From Dyadobacter arcticus (GTDB lineage: Bacteria > Bacteroidota > Bacteroidia > Cytophagales > Spirosomataceae), in contig NZ_JAASQJ010000003.1 of NCBI RefSeq assembly GCF_011762185.1, forward strand, positions 1,178,001-1,242,000: a DNA stretch of 64,000 nucleotides. The letters run 5' to 3'. The notes beneath the pieces are model-generated. The model saw nothing but the letters and a program-made list of their open reading frames with translations. It was not told where the DNA came from and searched no databases. Position numbers and translations under genes: made by a program. Positions 25,824-34,405 of the stretch are shown here, piece by piece (position 1 is the first letter of the stretch; every line of letters begins with the position of its first letter).

Positions 25824-27320
25824 TTACTTCTCAATATTTACATTTAAGCTTCCAGACTGGGAAACATCTTTTTTATCGCCATTTAATTTTCGGCCATTTA
25901 CTTCTACGTTTTTCAATTCAATACCTTGTACGTGATCCATTACAAAAGTTGGCCGCGCCTCATCATCAGGAAGTGTCACCGATACATTGGATAGGGTGAT
26001 TCCTTTTGCATTCCTGATATAAAACCCACTCGCAGGCAACCTGGTACCAAATGTCAGACGGTTTTCCGGGTAGCCTTTCACGTCTTCCTTTATTTGTGAC
26101 GGAAAAGTTTTGAGAAGGTCGGCATTTACAGCGATCCGGACTTTAACCTGAATATCGGAAAGACGGATATCCTCCACAGGGCTGCCTTCCAAACCGGCAA
26201 TGATAGATGGAATGACGCTCCTGCTTTCTGCATGGATATTCTGTATGTTGATGTGCCGCATGACGGAAGGCTTTTTATCAGGATTCATAAACCGTCCCCC
26301 AACGCGGATGAAGATCGGACTAAGCACGTCTGACATGACAACATTCGAGATATTAATGTTTTCAACAACTCCCCCGTCCACACCCAGAATGACAATGCCC
26401 GTATTCACACTCTGCTCGTCGGGATGATCCACCAGATCCGGCGTCATTTTCCAGTGACGGTACCCATTGAACGAGGCTTTTTTTACGATGCAATTGTTTA
26501 CTGTGATGTTGCGAAAGCCTGTCCGCGAGCCGGTACCAAACTTAATTCCGTTGCACAGTGATGAGAGTATGCAGTTGGTGACCGTGATATTTTCGCAGAA
26601 TTTGTCCAGATACTCACTTTTAAAACAAAGCGCGTCATCCTCGGCATCAATGGTGCAATTAGAGATTGTAACATCCTTTGCGTCCATATCCAAACCATCG
26701 CAGTTCCAATTGGACATGCTTCGAAGGTAAATGCCATCGACATTGACTCGCTCACAACCAGAAATAGAAATGGTAACTTGTGCCGAATTGAGTACCTGAA
26801 TGCCTTTGAGCAGAACATCGGTACAGCTGATAAAAAACAGATTTTTCGGCCTGCCATCTTTATTCAGCCCCAATTGAAATGCCTTTCCATCGCCAGCACC
26901 CCGTATGGCTCCCATTCCATAAATGCCGGTATGCGCCGCACCGTTCGCGATAACAATCGCCTTCATGCTTTCCACATACAGCCCATTGTGGGTGATGGTG
27001 CCAAACTTTTTCGCGGCCAGGATCGAATGGTCAGGGTAGTCTGCCGGATCATAACTTCCTTGTAGCACAGCCCCTGGCATCAGGTTCAGGTATACATTGG
27101 ATTTGAGGAAAATGGTGCCGGTAAAATAGCGACCGGCTGGCACCACTACCTCTCCACCGCCCCCGGCAAAACACCGGTCAATAGCGGACTGAATAGCCTG
27201 GGTATTGAGAAATGTACTGTCCGTTTTGGCACCGAAGTCAGTGATATTATATTGCTGGGCGCTGATTTGCAGCGACGCCAGCATCACCAAAAGCCCGCAA
27301 AAAAGGATCCTGATTTTCAT
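25824..27320 (-). CDS. GH28 family polygalacturonase-like protein
   Basis: This 498-residue protein has a signal peptide (1-21) and a right-handed beta-helix with the GH28 opening ITDFGAKTD and VVVPAGRYFTGTIFLKSNVY. The catalytic NxD is Asn206-Cys-Asp208 in SNWNCDGLDMD, and the paired aspartates are Asp228-Asp229 in DAEDDALCFKS. The family's GHG is replaced by CNG in SSLCNGIKFGTGS, and the RIK motif is not obvious, so this is a divergent subgroup and the exact bond cut may differ from homogalacturonan. It stands between the beta-helix gene (18-bp gap) and the GH-FGE fusion, supporting a pectin role. Confidence 0.88.
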   Translation of the reverse strand: MKIRILFCGLLVMLASLQISAQQYNITDFGAKTDSTFLNTQAIQSAIDRCFAGGGGEVVVPAGRYFTGTIFLKSNVYLNLMPGAVLQGSYDPADYPDHSILAAKKFGTITHNGLYVESMKAIVIANGAAHTGIYGMGAIRGAGDGKAFQLGLNKDGRPKNLFFISCTDVLLKGIQVLNSAQVTISISGCERVNVDGIYLRSMSNWNCDGLDMDAKDVTISNCTIDAEDDALCFKSEYLDKFCENITVTNCILSSLCNGIKFGTGSRTGFRNITVNNCIVKKASFNGYRHWKMTPDLVDHPDEQSVNTGIVILGVDGGVVENINISNVVMSDVLSPIFIRVGGRFMNPDKKPSVMRHINIQNIHAESRSVIPSIIAGLEGSPVEDIRLSDIQVKVRIAVNADLLKTFPSQIKEDVKGYPENRLTFGTRLPASGFYIRNAKGITLSNVSVTLPDDEARPTFVMDHVQGIELKNVEVNGRKLNGDKKDVSQSGSLNVNIEK

Positions 27321-27338
27321 ACTTCTAATTAATTATTG

Positions 27339-28679
27339 TCAATCCATACATTCGTAAGCGCCGCGATCTGGTGCCGCTCCCTTTGGCCGGCTATTACCCA
27401 GGATATCTCTCTGACTGTAAAGACCTTTAACCTGATTTCCCTGATCGATAGCCGGACTGCCTTTTTTTACCTTAAAATCTGCATTCGCATAATCTGTCGA
27501 CGGACGGACGAATTGTGGATCGGCCTCGATGTCGCCTTCACCCTTAAAACCCACTTTGCCATTGAAATAAATGTTATTAGCATAAATCTCCGTCGGATTT
27601 TTCGGCATAGAATTGCACTGACCGCCCTCCCGCGCATACATAATGTTGTTGATGATCTTTACGTCGTGGCACTGGTTGGTGAAAATATCCGGGTAATTCA
27701 TCACCGTACCATTGTGATAGGCCGTGTTATTAATGATATCCACATGGTCGGCCTTGAACGAATGAATTCCCGACCCGCCGTTATTGAAACTGACATTGTT
27801 TTCAACCAATGTCCGGCCTGTATAAGCCTCCTCGGCAGTTGGTGCAGGTGCATCCTGATTACTGTAAGCGTGCTGGTTTACATCAATAATGATCCCATTC
27901 CCGTCGCTCAGCCTTTTTAGCTGGACCCAGGGAACAGTGGTTTTATTGTTGCTGACAATGTTGTTGCGAATAAAGTTTTTGTAGGTAGCAATTCTATCAC
28001 TGTTATACGGTGTCAGAATGCTGATCCCGCTGCCTGCATACATCATGTACCAGGCATTGTTGAAAACCACATTGTTTTCGATCATGACATAGTCTGCCTG
28101 AATGGCGTTAATGCCGCCGCCGGGAAAATCGTGCGCGGTACAATGCCGGATCGCGACGTGATGCGGAAATCTGGATTCTTTTTTGGGGCCGCCAATTGTG
28201 ATCGCGTTGGTATTATACCCGGCATAATAGGGGTAGTTTTTTCCTCCATTGATATGCTCGTTGTAAACGGCCATCGCGCCTTCGTAGGTAAGATTGGCAT
28301 TGTTGCCCGCCAGTTCCAGCCCTTCCAGCACAATGTAAGAACTGTTGATAGCCACTGCATTCCAGACGTTTCCGGAAGCCGTAATTTTGGGCTTATGCCC
28401 TTTCAGCGCCTTGAATGTAATGTAAGCACCGGCCTTTCCGGACTTCTTTACGTTCAATATGGCTCCGGAAGTGGAATGGTATGTCCCGTTCATGACAAAA
28501 ACCGTGTCGCCGCCCTCGGCAATATCAGCTCCTTTCTGAATGGTACGAAATGCCTTGGCCTCGGATTTACCATTGTTTTGATCATTGCCATTCGGTGAAA
28601 CATAGTAATTGGCTGCAAATGCTGTTTTGAAAAAAAACATGGCTAATAGCATGCAAGCGGTAAAATTCTTCATCGTCAT
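27339..28679 (-). CDS. Right-handed beta-helix protein, possible PL9-like pectate lyase
   Basis: This 446-residue protein has a signal peptide (ending FAANYYVSPNG) and the opening YYVSPNGNDQNNGKSEAKAF with TIQKGADIAEGGDTVFVMNG, shared by secreted parallel beta-helix proteins and PL9-type pectate lyases. The middle shows beta-helix repeats (YVMIENNVVFNNA, TLVENNVSFNNGGSGIHSF, DVKIINNIMYA). The C-terminus (GSPAIDQGNQVKG, APDRGAYECMD) is the choice-of-anchor Q-type ending. It lies beside GH28 in the same operon, so a lyase acting on pectic galacturonan is likely, but the family assignment is not certain. Confidence 0.78.
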   Translation of the reverse strand: MTMKNFTACMLLAMFFFKTAFAANYYVSPNGNDQNNGKSEAKAFRTIQKGADIAEGGDTVFVMNGTYHSTSGAILNVKKSGKAGAYITFKALKGHKPKITASGNVWNAVAINSSYIVLEGLELAGNNANLTYEGAMAVYNEHINGGKNYPYYAGYNTNAITIGGPKKESRFPHHVAIRHCTAHDFPGGGINAIQADYVMIENNVVFNNAWYMMYAGSGISILTPYNSDRIATYKNFIRNNIVSNNKTTVPWVQLKRLSDGNGIIIDVNQHAYSNQDAPAPTAEEAYTGRTLVENNVSFNNGGSGIHSFKADHVDIINNTAYHNGTVMNYPDIFTNQCHDVKIINNIMYAREGGQCNSMPKNPTEIYANNIYFNGKVGFKGEGDIEADPQFVRPSTDYANADFKVKKGSPAIDQGNQVKGLYSQRDILGNSRPKGAAPDRGAYECMD

Positions 28680-28743
28680 TTATGGTTGTTTATTTTTCCA
28701 AAGCTTAAAATCGTCCCAATAAACTCTTACCGCCCGGCGGAAC

Positions 28744-29505
28744 TCATCGGGCCTTTTTATTCATGATTGCAAAAAAGCCGGACGGGGTAATCCTGGAACC
28801 AATCTTTAACATTTTCACCATCCCCACAGCAACATCGAGCTGATCAGCCTTCATGGCCTTTAATGTCTCTTTGACAACCTGCGCAGGCTGAATACCTTTA
28901 TTGGTTTGCCCTCGCCGGTCCCGCGCCCCTTTATCCAGATCGGTGTCTACAATCGGGGGAACCACATCGAACACTTTCACCCGGCTATTCTGCAACTGGT
29001 GCCGGAGAGATTTTGTAAATGAAATCATGGCCGCCTTTGTCGCGCTGTAAACAGGCATGATCGCCAGCGGTACCAAACCCAAACCGGAGGAAATGTTTAC
29101 AATCGCCGCATCGGCCTGACTCATTAAGTGTGGTAATAGCAAAAATGTGAGATGAACTGGCGCAGTGAAGTTAGTCTCGATCTCATTTTCATTTTCAAAC
29201 ACCTCCGCCAAATTGTCCTGGTCAACCCGGAATTCCCGTTGGATACCGGCGTTGTTTACCAGGATGTTTAACTTCGGAAAATCCCGGATCAGCCATTGCG
29301 CGAAGCTCTTACGCTCATCCGACACGGACAAATCCACTTGCTTGATGTGCAACTGAGGATATTTCGTTTTTACATCTTGCAACAAACTTTCCCTTCTGCC
29401 GCAAATGATCACCTCGTTCCCCTCTTTTAAAAATGCTTCGGCCAGTTCAAGCCCAATCCCGGAGGCACCGCCTGTGATCAATATCGTATTACTAGAAAGG
29501 TTCAT
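28744..29505 (-). CDS. SDR family NAD(P)-dependent oxidoreductase (DltE-like)
   Basis: This 253-residue classical SDR has the cofactor motif TGGASGIG (residues 12-19), NNAG in NILVNNAGIQ, a serine in VNISSGLG, and the catalytic YSATK. The C-terminal region (VVPPIVDTDLDKGARDRRGQ) resembles DltE-type SDRs. No signal peptide is present. It lies 65 bp upstream of the beta-helix gene on the same strand. Whether it belongs to the pectin pathway is unknown; the sequence does not define the substrate. Confidence 0.88.
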   Translation of the reverse strand: MNLSSNTILITGGASGIGLELAEAFLKEGNEVIICGRRESLLQDVKTKYPQLHIKQVDLSVSDERKSFAQWLIRDFPKLNILVNNAGIQREFRVDQDNLAEVFENENEIETNFTAPVHLTFLLLPHLMSQADAAIVNISSGLGLVPLAIMPVYSATKAAMISFTKSLRHQLQNSRVKVFDVVPPIVDTDLDKGARDRRGQTNKGIQPAQVVKETLKAMKADQLDVAVGMVKMLKIGSRITPSGFFAIMNKKAR

Positions 29506-29606
29506 GCGCCGAGTGGTTAAAAGTCGATTTCAATGAACAATTTACAGTTTATTTGCCTCTTCTCTGTTCATAGCTGCGACTATTCCGTCATCATCCCAGG
29601 ATCATC

Positions 29607-30286
29607 CTACCATAAAGGATTCTGTACCAAAGCACCTGAAATACTGATCTCCCCCTGCGGAATGGGATAGAGATACATTTTGGGTGTAAAGACCCGATCT
29701 TCTACTTTGGTAGGTATATAAGTAAAAGTGCTGTCGTTGCCATTCGTTGAGCGCTTCTGCCTAATTCAGGTAGATCTCAGGGTAGCGGATGATAATCCAG
29801 CTGTGCACGCCGGTATTGTTATTGAGCAGGTTAAGGCTTTCGATCTGGTATTTTCGCAGATAGTAGCCCGTTTTGGAAGCATCGATAATTGGCCTTGCGT
29901 CCAAACCGCCCGCCCAGAGCCGCACTTTCCGCTGCGGCGTGCCGAATGTGCTGTTATTGGTAATGATAGACATAGCAAGACGCGGATCGCGGTTCGCATA
30001 GGGGTTAGCAGCCATTGCCGGATCATTCCAGTTAAACTTCACAGCCGTAGTCGCATTGACCTTCACTTCGTATGCGTCTACCAGGTCCTGTGAAGGCGTA
30101 TTGCCGCTGAGCCCGAGGTTGAAGCCGATCGGGGATTTGTTCTTTTCAAACTGGTTGCTGGCGCCGTTGCGTCTGGTAAAAATAATTTCGTTGTTGTTGA
30201 AGGTATTAAAAAGCGATTTGTAATTCCCCAGATTTGGAAGCGCATCGGCGTCGATTACTGCCTTTGCAGCTTCAGATGCCGCTTTT
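29607..30286 (-). pseudogene. SusD remnant (N-terminus missing, stop codon, internal deletion)
   Basis: From about 30286 the minus strand reads SEAAKAVIDADALPNLGNYK, NNEIIFTRRNGASN, and NPYANRDPRLAMSII, with RYPEIYLN followed by TAG at 29761-29763 where SusD has a Tyr. The frame continues with AEALNE, after which the sequence changes frame to GNDSTFTYIPTKVEDRVF and YPIPQGEISISGALVQNPLW with a stop at 29607-29609. About half of the protein is missing, so it is inactive. No susC remains nearby, indicating that a former SusCD pair was lost here. Confidence 0.88.
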
Positions 30287-30411
30287 CACAGACCGGAGCC
30301 TGTTTTCGGCCTGATTGAAACAGTATTCTCTTTTAGTATGAATGAGCAGGCCGCGATAAATTAGTCCATTTTTTCGGGAAAATAATCCAGCTTTTTTTTG
30401 CTTCCCAGACG

Positions 30412-31371
30412 TCAAAGTGCGTCCATGAGCCCTTTGATGTAGCCAATCCCAAACAGATTCCCTTTCATTTCATAACCAAAATGATCATTGCTTTCCCCGG
30501 CCATAGTCGGTACATGATCCGAGCGGAGCGGCCCTTCAAATTCAATTTCCCGATAAGCTTTCATCATTTTAAACATATCCGTCGGACCGTTGTCGTGAAA
30601 GGTTTCGCGAAAATCTTCCGGCGTGCCTCTCACATCACGAATATGTACGAAAAAGATCTTTTTCTGCCTCCCAAATTCATGGATCAGCCCGAACACATCC
30701 TCATTCATAGTGGTATAGGTGCCCTGGCAGAAGGTAAGGCCATGGGAGCTGCTATCTGAGAACGAAAGGGCTTTCCGGATTGCATCTGCGGAAGTAAGTA
30801 TCCTGCTGATGCCATGCAACGGGCTTATCGGCGGATCGTCGGGATGCAGTGCCATTTTTACACCATTGGCTTCTGCAACGGGCATTATCTGCTCGATAAA
30901 CCAATGGTAGTTCTCCCAGATCTGGCTTTCGCTGAATGTCCCATGTGAGGAGACTGGCTCAGTCTTTGCTTTTTTCATTGAAAACCCGCTTACGACCGCT
31001 CCGCCTCTTTCCGGCAAATCAATATCTGTCCGGTACCAGCCCGTGGCCATAAAATTGTAGCATAACAAGCCGATGCCGAGCTTTCCCATGTTTTCGAGCA
31101 TCCGGCAGTAGCGCTCAATGTCTCCCTGGCGGCCATCCAACCCGAGCTTAATGCGGCTCATATCGAACTGATCCCCTTCCACTCCGGTCAATTTGAACCC
31201 ATTGGATTCAAAAATAGCTTTTGAGCGTGCAAGTGACTCGTAGTTATCAATCGCAATATCGCCGGTAAGTTCAGGAGCGAGCTTAGCGATGGCATGCTCA
31301 ATGCCCATTTGCCGGCAAAGCTGCCATTTTTCATCCGGCGTATTTCCAAAAAACAAAAAAGAAAGAATCAT
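30412..31371 (-). CDS. uxuA: Mannonate dehydratase-like protein (UxuA family)
   Basis: The ATG at 31371 gives 319 residues (MILSFLFFGNTPDEKWQLCR); the longer frame upstream overlaps the RraA gene. Family motifs are LLCYNFMATGWYRTDIDLPE, VKMALHPDDPPIS, LTFCQGTYTTM, IFFVHIRDVRGTPEDF and FHDNG, and finally RSDHVPTMAGE. The His and Cys residues in HPDDPP, FCQG and RSDHVP form the metal site of the enzyme, which dehydrates D-mannonate to 2-keto-3-deoxygluconate. It is somewhat shorter than E. coli UxuA. It starts 1 bp after the RraA stop and ends the uronate operon. Confidence 0.88.
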   Translation of the reverse strand: MILSFLFFGNTPDEKWQLCRQMGIEHAIAKLAPELTGDIAIDNYESLARSKAIFESNGFKLTGVEGDQFDMSRIKLGLDGRQGDIERYCRMLENMGKLGIGLLCYNFMATGWYRTDIDLPERGGAVVSGFSMKKAKTEPVSSHGTFSESQIWENYHWFIEQIMPVAEANGVKMALHPDDPPISPLHGISRILTSADAIRKALSFSDSSSHGLTFCQGTYTTMNEDVFGLIHEFGRQKKIFFVHIRDVRGTPEDFRETFHDNGPTDMFKMMKAYREIEFEGPLRSDHVPTMAGESNDHFGYEMKGNLFGIGYIKGLMDAL

Positions 31372-31372
31372 A

Positions 31373-32155
31373 TTAAAAGTATCCTCCCCGCTCCGTAATG
31401 GTCTGAATTGATTCTCCGCTGTGAACCCAGCCGAAAATCTGTTTTTCGTTTTCACGGATCTCTTCTGCGCGAAGTAAAACCTCGTATGCAATGTCCCGTG
31501 GAACGATCAGCACGCCGTCAATGTCTCCCAACACAACATCTCCTGGTTTAATGGTCACATTGTCGATCTGGATCACTGTCTGAAAATGGGTGATCAGACA
31601 ACGCCCCAGGCTGCCGTTTGAGATCCGATATTTATAAAAAACGGGAAAATCAGCTTCGAGGATCTGGTGCGTGTCGCGTATGCCTCCGTCCAGGCAAGCC
31701 GCCTTGATGCCTTTCTGCTTGGCCGTAGCGGTCATCACGCCACCCCACATCGTCGCCTGCTCGTCCTTGCTCGAATCCCAGATGACAAATGCATTCTCAT
31801 GCATGGCATCGAGCATTTGGGTACGGAATTCCATTTCTCCGGTGATTTTAGCATTCGGCGCACTTTTAACGGTAAAAGCCAGGCCAGCCACCGTCCGATA
31901 TTCCCTGAGTGGCACAATCCGGTTCGGCAAGGCCTGGTGCAGCAGACAGAATTCACGTAAAACATCATTGACTGCGCCTGTGTAGAGCTGCTCAAACCGA
32001 TCCAGCAATTCGTTATCCGGAATCGGGAATGGCTTGGTCGAAACCGTTTCCCGCTCCGCAATAAACCGTTCCAGGTTCATCATTCCTACCTCTTTCCGGT
32101 ACTGCTCAGAACCCGACATACTTGTATTTGTGTGATTTTCAATGTTCATATTCAT
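31373..32155 (-). CDS. RraA/HMG-aldolase family protein
   Basis: This 260-residue protein has the RraA-like fold: TGAVNDVLREF, TVAGLAFTVKS, VIWDSSKDEQATMWGGVMTA, ACLDGGIRDTHQI (with the family Arg-Asp pair) and GDVVLGDIDGVLIVP. Members are divalent-metal 4-hydroxy-4-methyl-2-oxoglutarate aldolases or RNase E regulators; the latter role is unlikely in Bacteroidota. It sits between the oxidoreductase and uxuA genes of the uronate operon. An aldol cleavage or decarboxylation of a pathway keto-acid is a reasonable guess. The start could also be 24 or 25 codons in (MMNLERFIAE). Confidence 0.85.
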   Translation of the reverse strand: MNMNIENHTNTSMSGSEQYRKEVGMMNLERFIAERETVSTKPFPIPDNELLDRFEQLYTGAVNDVLREFCLLHQALPNRIVPLREYRTVAGLAFTVKSAPNAKITGEMEFRTQMLDAMHENAFVIWDSSKDEQATMWGGVMTATAKQKGIKAACLDGGIRDTHQILEADFPVFYKYRISNGSLGRCLITHFQTVIQIDNVTIKPGDVVLGDIDGVLIVPRDIAYEVLLRAEEIRENEKQIFGWVHSGESIQTITERGGYF

Positions 32156-32179
32156 ATCGTTTACAATTTTATCAATCTT

Positions 32180-33013
32180 TTAAACTCCCGCATTGGACAA
32201 AAACCCACCGTCGACCGGAACGATGATCCCGGTAACAAATCCAGCTGCGTCATCATTGATCAGCCAGTTCATGCAACCAAGCAGTTCGGCCGCCTCGCCA
32301 AAACGTTTCTGAGGCGTGTGGCCCAGCACGCTTTCCGCACGGGCCGTTTTGGAACCATCTTCATTGAACATTATTTTCCGGCTGCGATCATTCAGGAAAA
32401 ATCCGGGCGCGATCGCATTGACGCGAATACCTGCGGGCGCCAGGTAGGCCGCCAACCATTGCGAAAAATTGGCAATACCAGCCTTGGCAATGCCGTAAGC
32501 CCCTACTTTGGTCAACGGACGGAAGCTGTTCATGGAAGCAATGTTGATGATCACGCCCCGCTTATGCCTTGCCATTTCTTTACCGAAAACAAAGCTGGGC
32601 AGCACCGTGCCCATGGTGTTCACATCGATCACGCTTTGAAAAACGTCCATATTCAGATTAAAGAAGCCCTTCACGGAACCGTCATCGAGCAGCTCACGCT
32701 CATCAAATTCAGTGGTGTTGGTCAATGCTTCCATTTGATTTCCGCCTGCGCCGTTGATCAATACCGAACAGATCCCCAGCTCTCGTTGGATAACCTCTTT
32801 TGCTGCCCGTACAGACTCCTCATTCGCCACATCGGTGGGCACTGAAATGGCCACTCCTCCCGCAGCCCCAATCTGCTTTTCCACAATTTGTAGCTTATCC
32901 AGGTTCCGTCCCAGTAAAGCGACGTGATAGCCCTGCCGCGCGAGGTCTTTCGCCATTTCGGAACAAAGTGTCCCTCCTGCCCCGGTAACCACTGCTATTT
33001 TTTGAATTTCCAT
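32180..33013 (-). CDS. SDR oxidoreductase, probable D-mannonate oxidoreductase (fructuronate reductase)
   Basis: The ATG at 33013 (MEIQKIAVVTGAGGTLCSEM) gives 277 residues; the longer frame has 18 extra residues overlapping the upstream uxaC end. Motifs are TGAGGTLCSE, INGAGGN, NIASMNSFRPL and the catalytic YGIAK, with the C-terminal TGIIVPVDGGF. In Bacteroidota, SDR enzymes replace the classical UxuB and reduce D-fructuronate to D-mannonate. Its position between uxaC (4-bp gap) and rraA-uxuA supports this step. It could instead act on tagaturonate; context alone decides. Confidence 0.85.
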   Translation of the reverse strand: MEIQKIAVVTGAGGTLCSEMAKDLARQGYHVALLGRNLDKLQIVEKQIGAAGGVAISVPTDVANEESVRAAKEVIQRELGICSVLINGAGGNQMEALTNTTEFDERELLDDGSVKGFFNLNMDVFQSVIDVNTMGTVLPSFVFGKEMARHKRGVIINIASMNSFRPLTKVGAYGIAKAGIANFSQWLAAYLAPAGIRVNAIAPGFFLNDRSRKIMFNEDGSKTARAESVLGHTPQKRFGEAAELLGCMNWLINDDAAGFVTGIIVPVDGGFLSNAGV

Positions 33014-33017
33014 GCGC

Positions 33018-34400
33018 TTATTTTTTGATCCAATTTTGAATGTTATGGTAACTGATATTGGCGACAAGCTGCTCTAAAACGGCCCGGTCATCGGGCAGTT
33101 TACCCTCCTCTGACCATGCCCCGATCAGGTTGCACAGGATGCGCCGGTAATAGTCATGCCGGACAAATGACAGGATGCTGCGCGAATCAGTCGTAAAGCC
33201 GATACTGGTGCTCAGCAGCCCATAGCTGCTCAGTGCAATCAATTGCTGGGTTATACCTTCCTGATGGTCATTGTACCACCATGCCGGGCCGAACTGAACT
33301 TTCCCCCGGACATGATCCTGCGAGAAAGAACCGGTGAGAGAGGCGAAAACCGCATTATCAGCCGGGTTCAGGGTGTAAAGGATTGTCTTTGGTAAAAGCT
33401 CAACCGTATCCAGCTCATCCAGAAAACGACTGATCGCGTGCACATTGACCGTATTTCCGATACTAGCATAGCCGCCAGCGGGTCCGAGCCGGTTGCGCAA
33501 CCGGGTACTTGTAAAACGGTTGGCACCAATGTGCAGCTGCATTTTCCAGTCCCTGGCTGCGTATTGCTGCCCCAAAAAGACAAGCATATGGGATTGCAAC
33601 CTTACCAAATCCGCTAAGGCGAGTACCCCATCTTGGATGAGTTGCATGAATAGCAGACTTGCCTCTGACTCGCTGGTTGAAATGAAATTGAACCCGGCAT
33701 CAAGGGAATGATCCGAGAGCAGACAGCCTGCCTGGTCGAAAAAATCAAGTCGGTTGACAACTGCTTCTTTGTATGATTCCAGGTTATTGATTTTAATGCC
33801 TGTCTGGATCGCTAACTGGCCCATCCAATCTGGCTGGAACGAAACAATGCTATCGCCACGAAGCGAGGGTAAGCAGGTCACGCCTGTCTCCGTATGTGCC
33901 AGAGCCTGATGGTGTTCCAGACTATCGAGCAGATCATCCGATGTACATAGCAACTCTACGTTGAAACCTTTAAGAATGTCTAGCGCCCTGAACTTGTCTG
34001 TTGCCAGGAGCTCCTGACTGGCGTCCCATATGTGGCGAGCATTGGAGGTGTTCAAAAGCTGGTAAATGCCAAAGACCTGCTGCAATTCCATGCATGACCA
34101 GTGAAAAAGCGGGTTACCCACAGTATGCGTCAAACATTCGGCCCAAGCCAGGAACTTCTCATAATCGGTTGCCTCCTTTCCGGTAATCAGCGCCTCCGGA
34201 ATGCCGTAAATGCGCATTGCCCGGTGCTTATAGGGATCATTTTGTACCCACAGCTGATAGATATTGTCAGCGCGCTGATTGGTCGCAAGTGGCTTGGGAT
34301 CAACATGGTTATGAAAATCGATAATGGGCAGCCTGGAAGCCACTTCGTAAAAAAGCACCTTTCCGGTGGAATTGGTTAATAGCGAGTCTGGCTTAAACAT
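33018..34400 (-). CDS. uxaC: Glucuronate/galacturonate isomerase
   Basis: This 460-residue protein fits uronate isomerase UxaC in length and motifs: LPIIDFHNHVDPKPLATNQR (metal-binding HxH), NIYQLWVQNDPYKHRAMRIY, HTVGNPLFHWSCMELQQVFG, TSDDLLDSLEHH, QLHIGANR and SIGFTTDSRSILSFVRHDYY. The enzyme interconverts D-glucuronate and D-fructuronate, and D-galacturonate and D-tagaturonate, in the cytoplasm. It precedes the SDR gene by 4 bp and follows the GH39-like gene by 5 bp, so it is the entry step of the operon's catabolic part. Confidence 0.96.
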   Translation of the reverse strand: MFKPDSLLTNSTGKVLFYEVASRLPIIDFHNHVDPKPLATNQRADNIYQLWVQNDPYKHRAMRIYGIPEALITGKEATDYEKFLAWAECLTHTVGNPLFHWSCMELQQVFGIYQLLNTSNARHIWDASQELLATDKFRALDILKGFNVELLCTSDDLLDSLEHHQALAHTETGVTCLPSLRGDSIVSFQPDWMGQLAIQTGIKINNLESYKEAVVNRLDFFDQAGCLLSDHSLDAGFNFISTSESEASLLFMQLIQDGVLALADLVRLQSHMLVFLGQQYAARDWKMQLHIGANRFTSTRLRNRLGPAGGYASIGNTVNVHAISRFLDELDTVELLPKTILYTLNPADNAVFASLTGSFSQDHVRGKVQFGPAWWYNDHQEGITQQLIALSSYGLLSTSIGFTTDSRSILSFVRHDYYRRILCNLIGAWSEEGKLPDDRAVLEQLVANISYHNIQNWIKK

Positions 34401-34405
34401 ACTTT

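Noticed and set aside
30412..31491. Longer UxuA start at 31491
   Set aside because: The extra 40 residues overlap the RraA coding end and do not resemble the family; the Met at 31371 gives a normal N-terminus.
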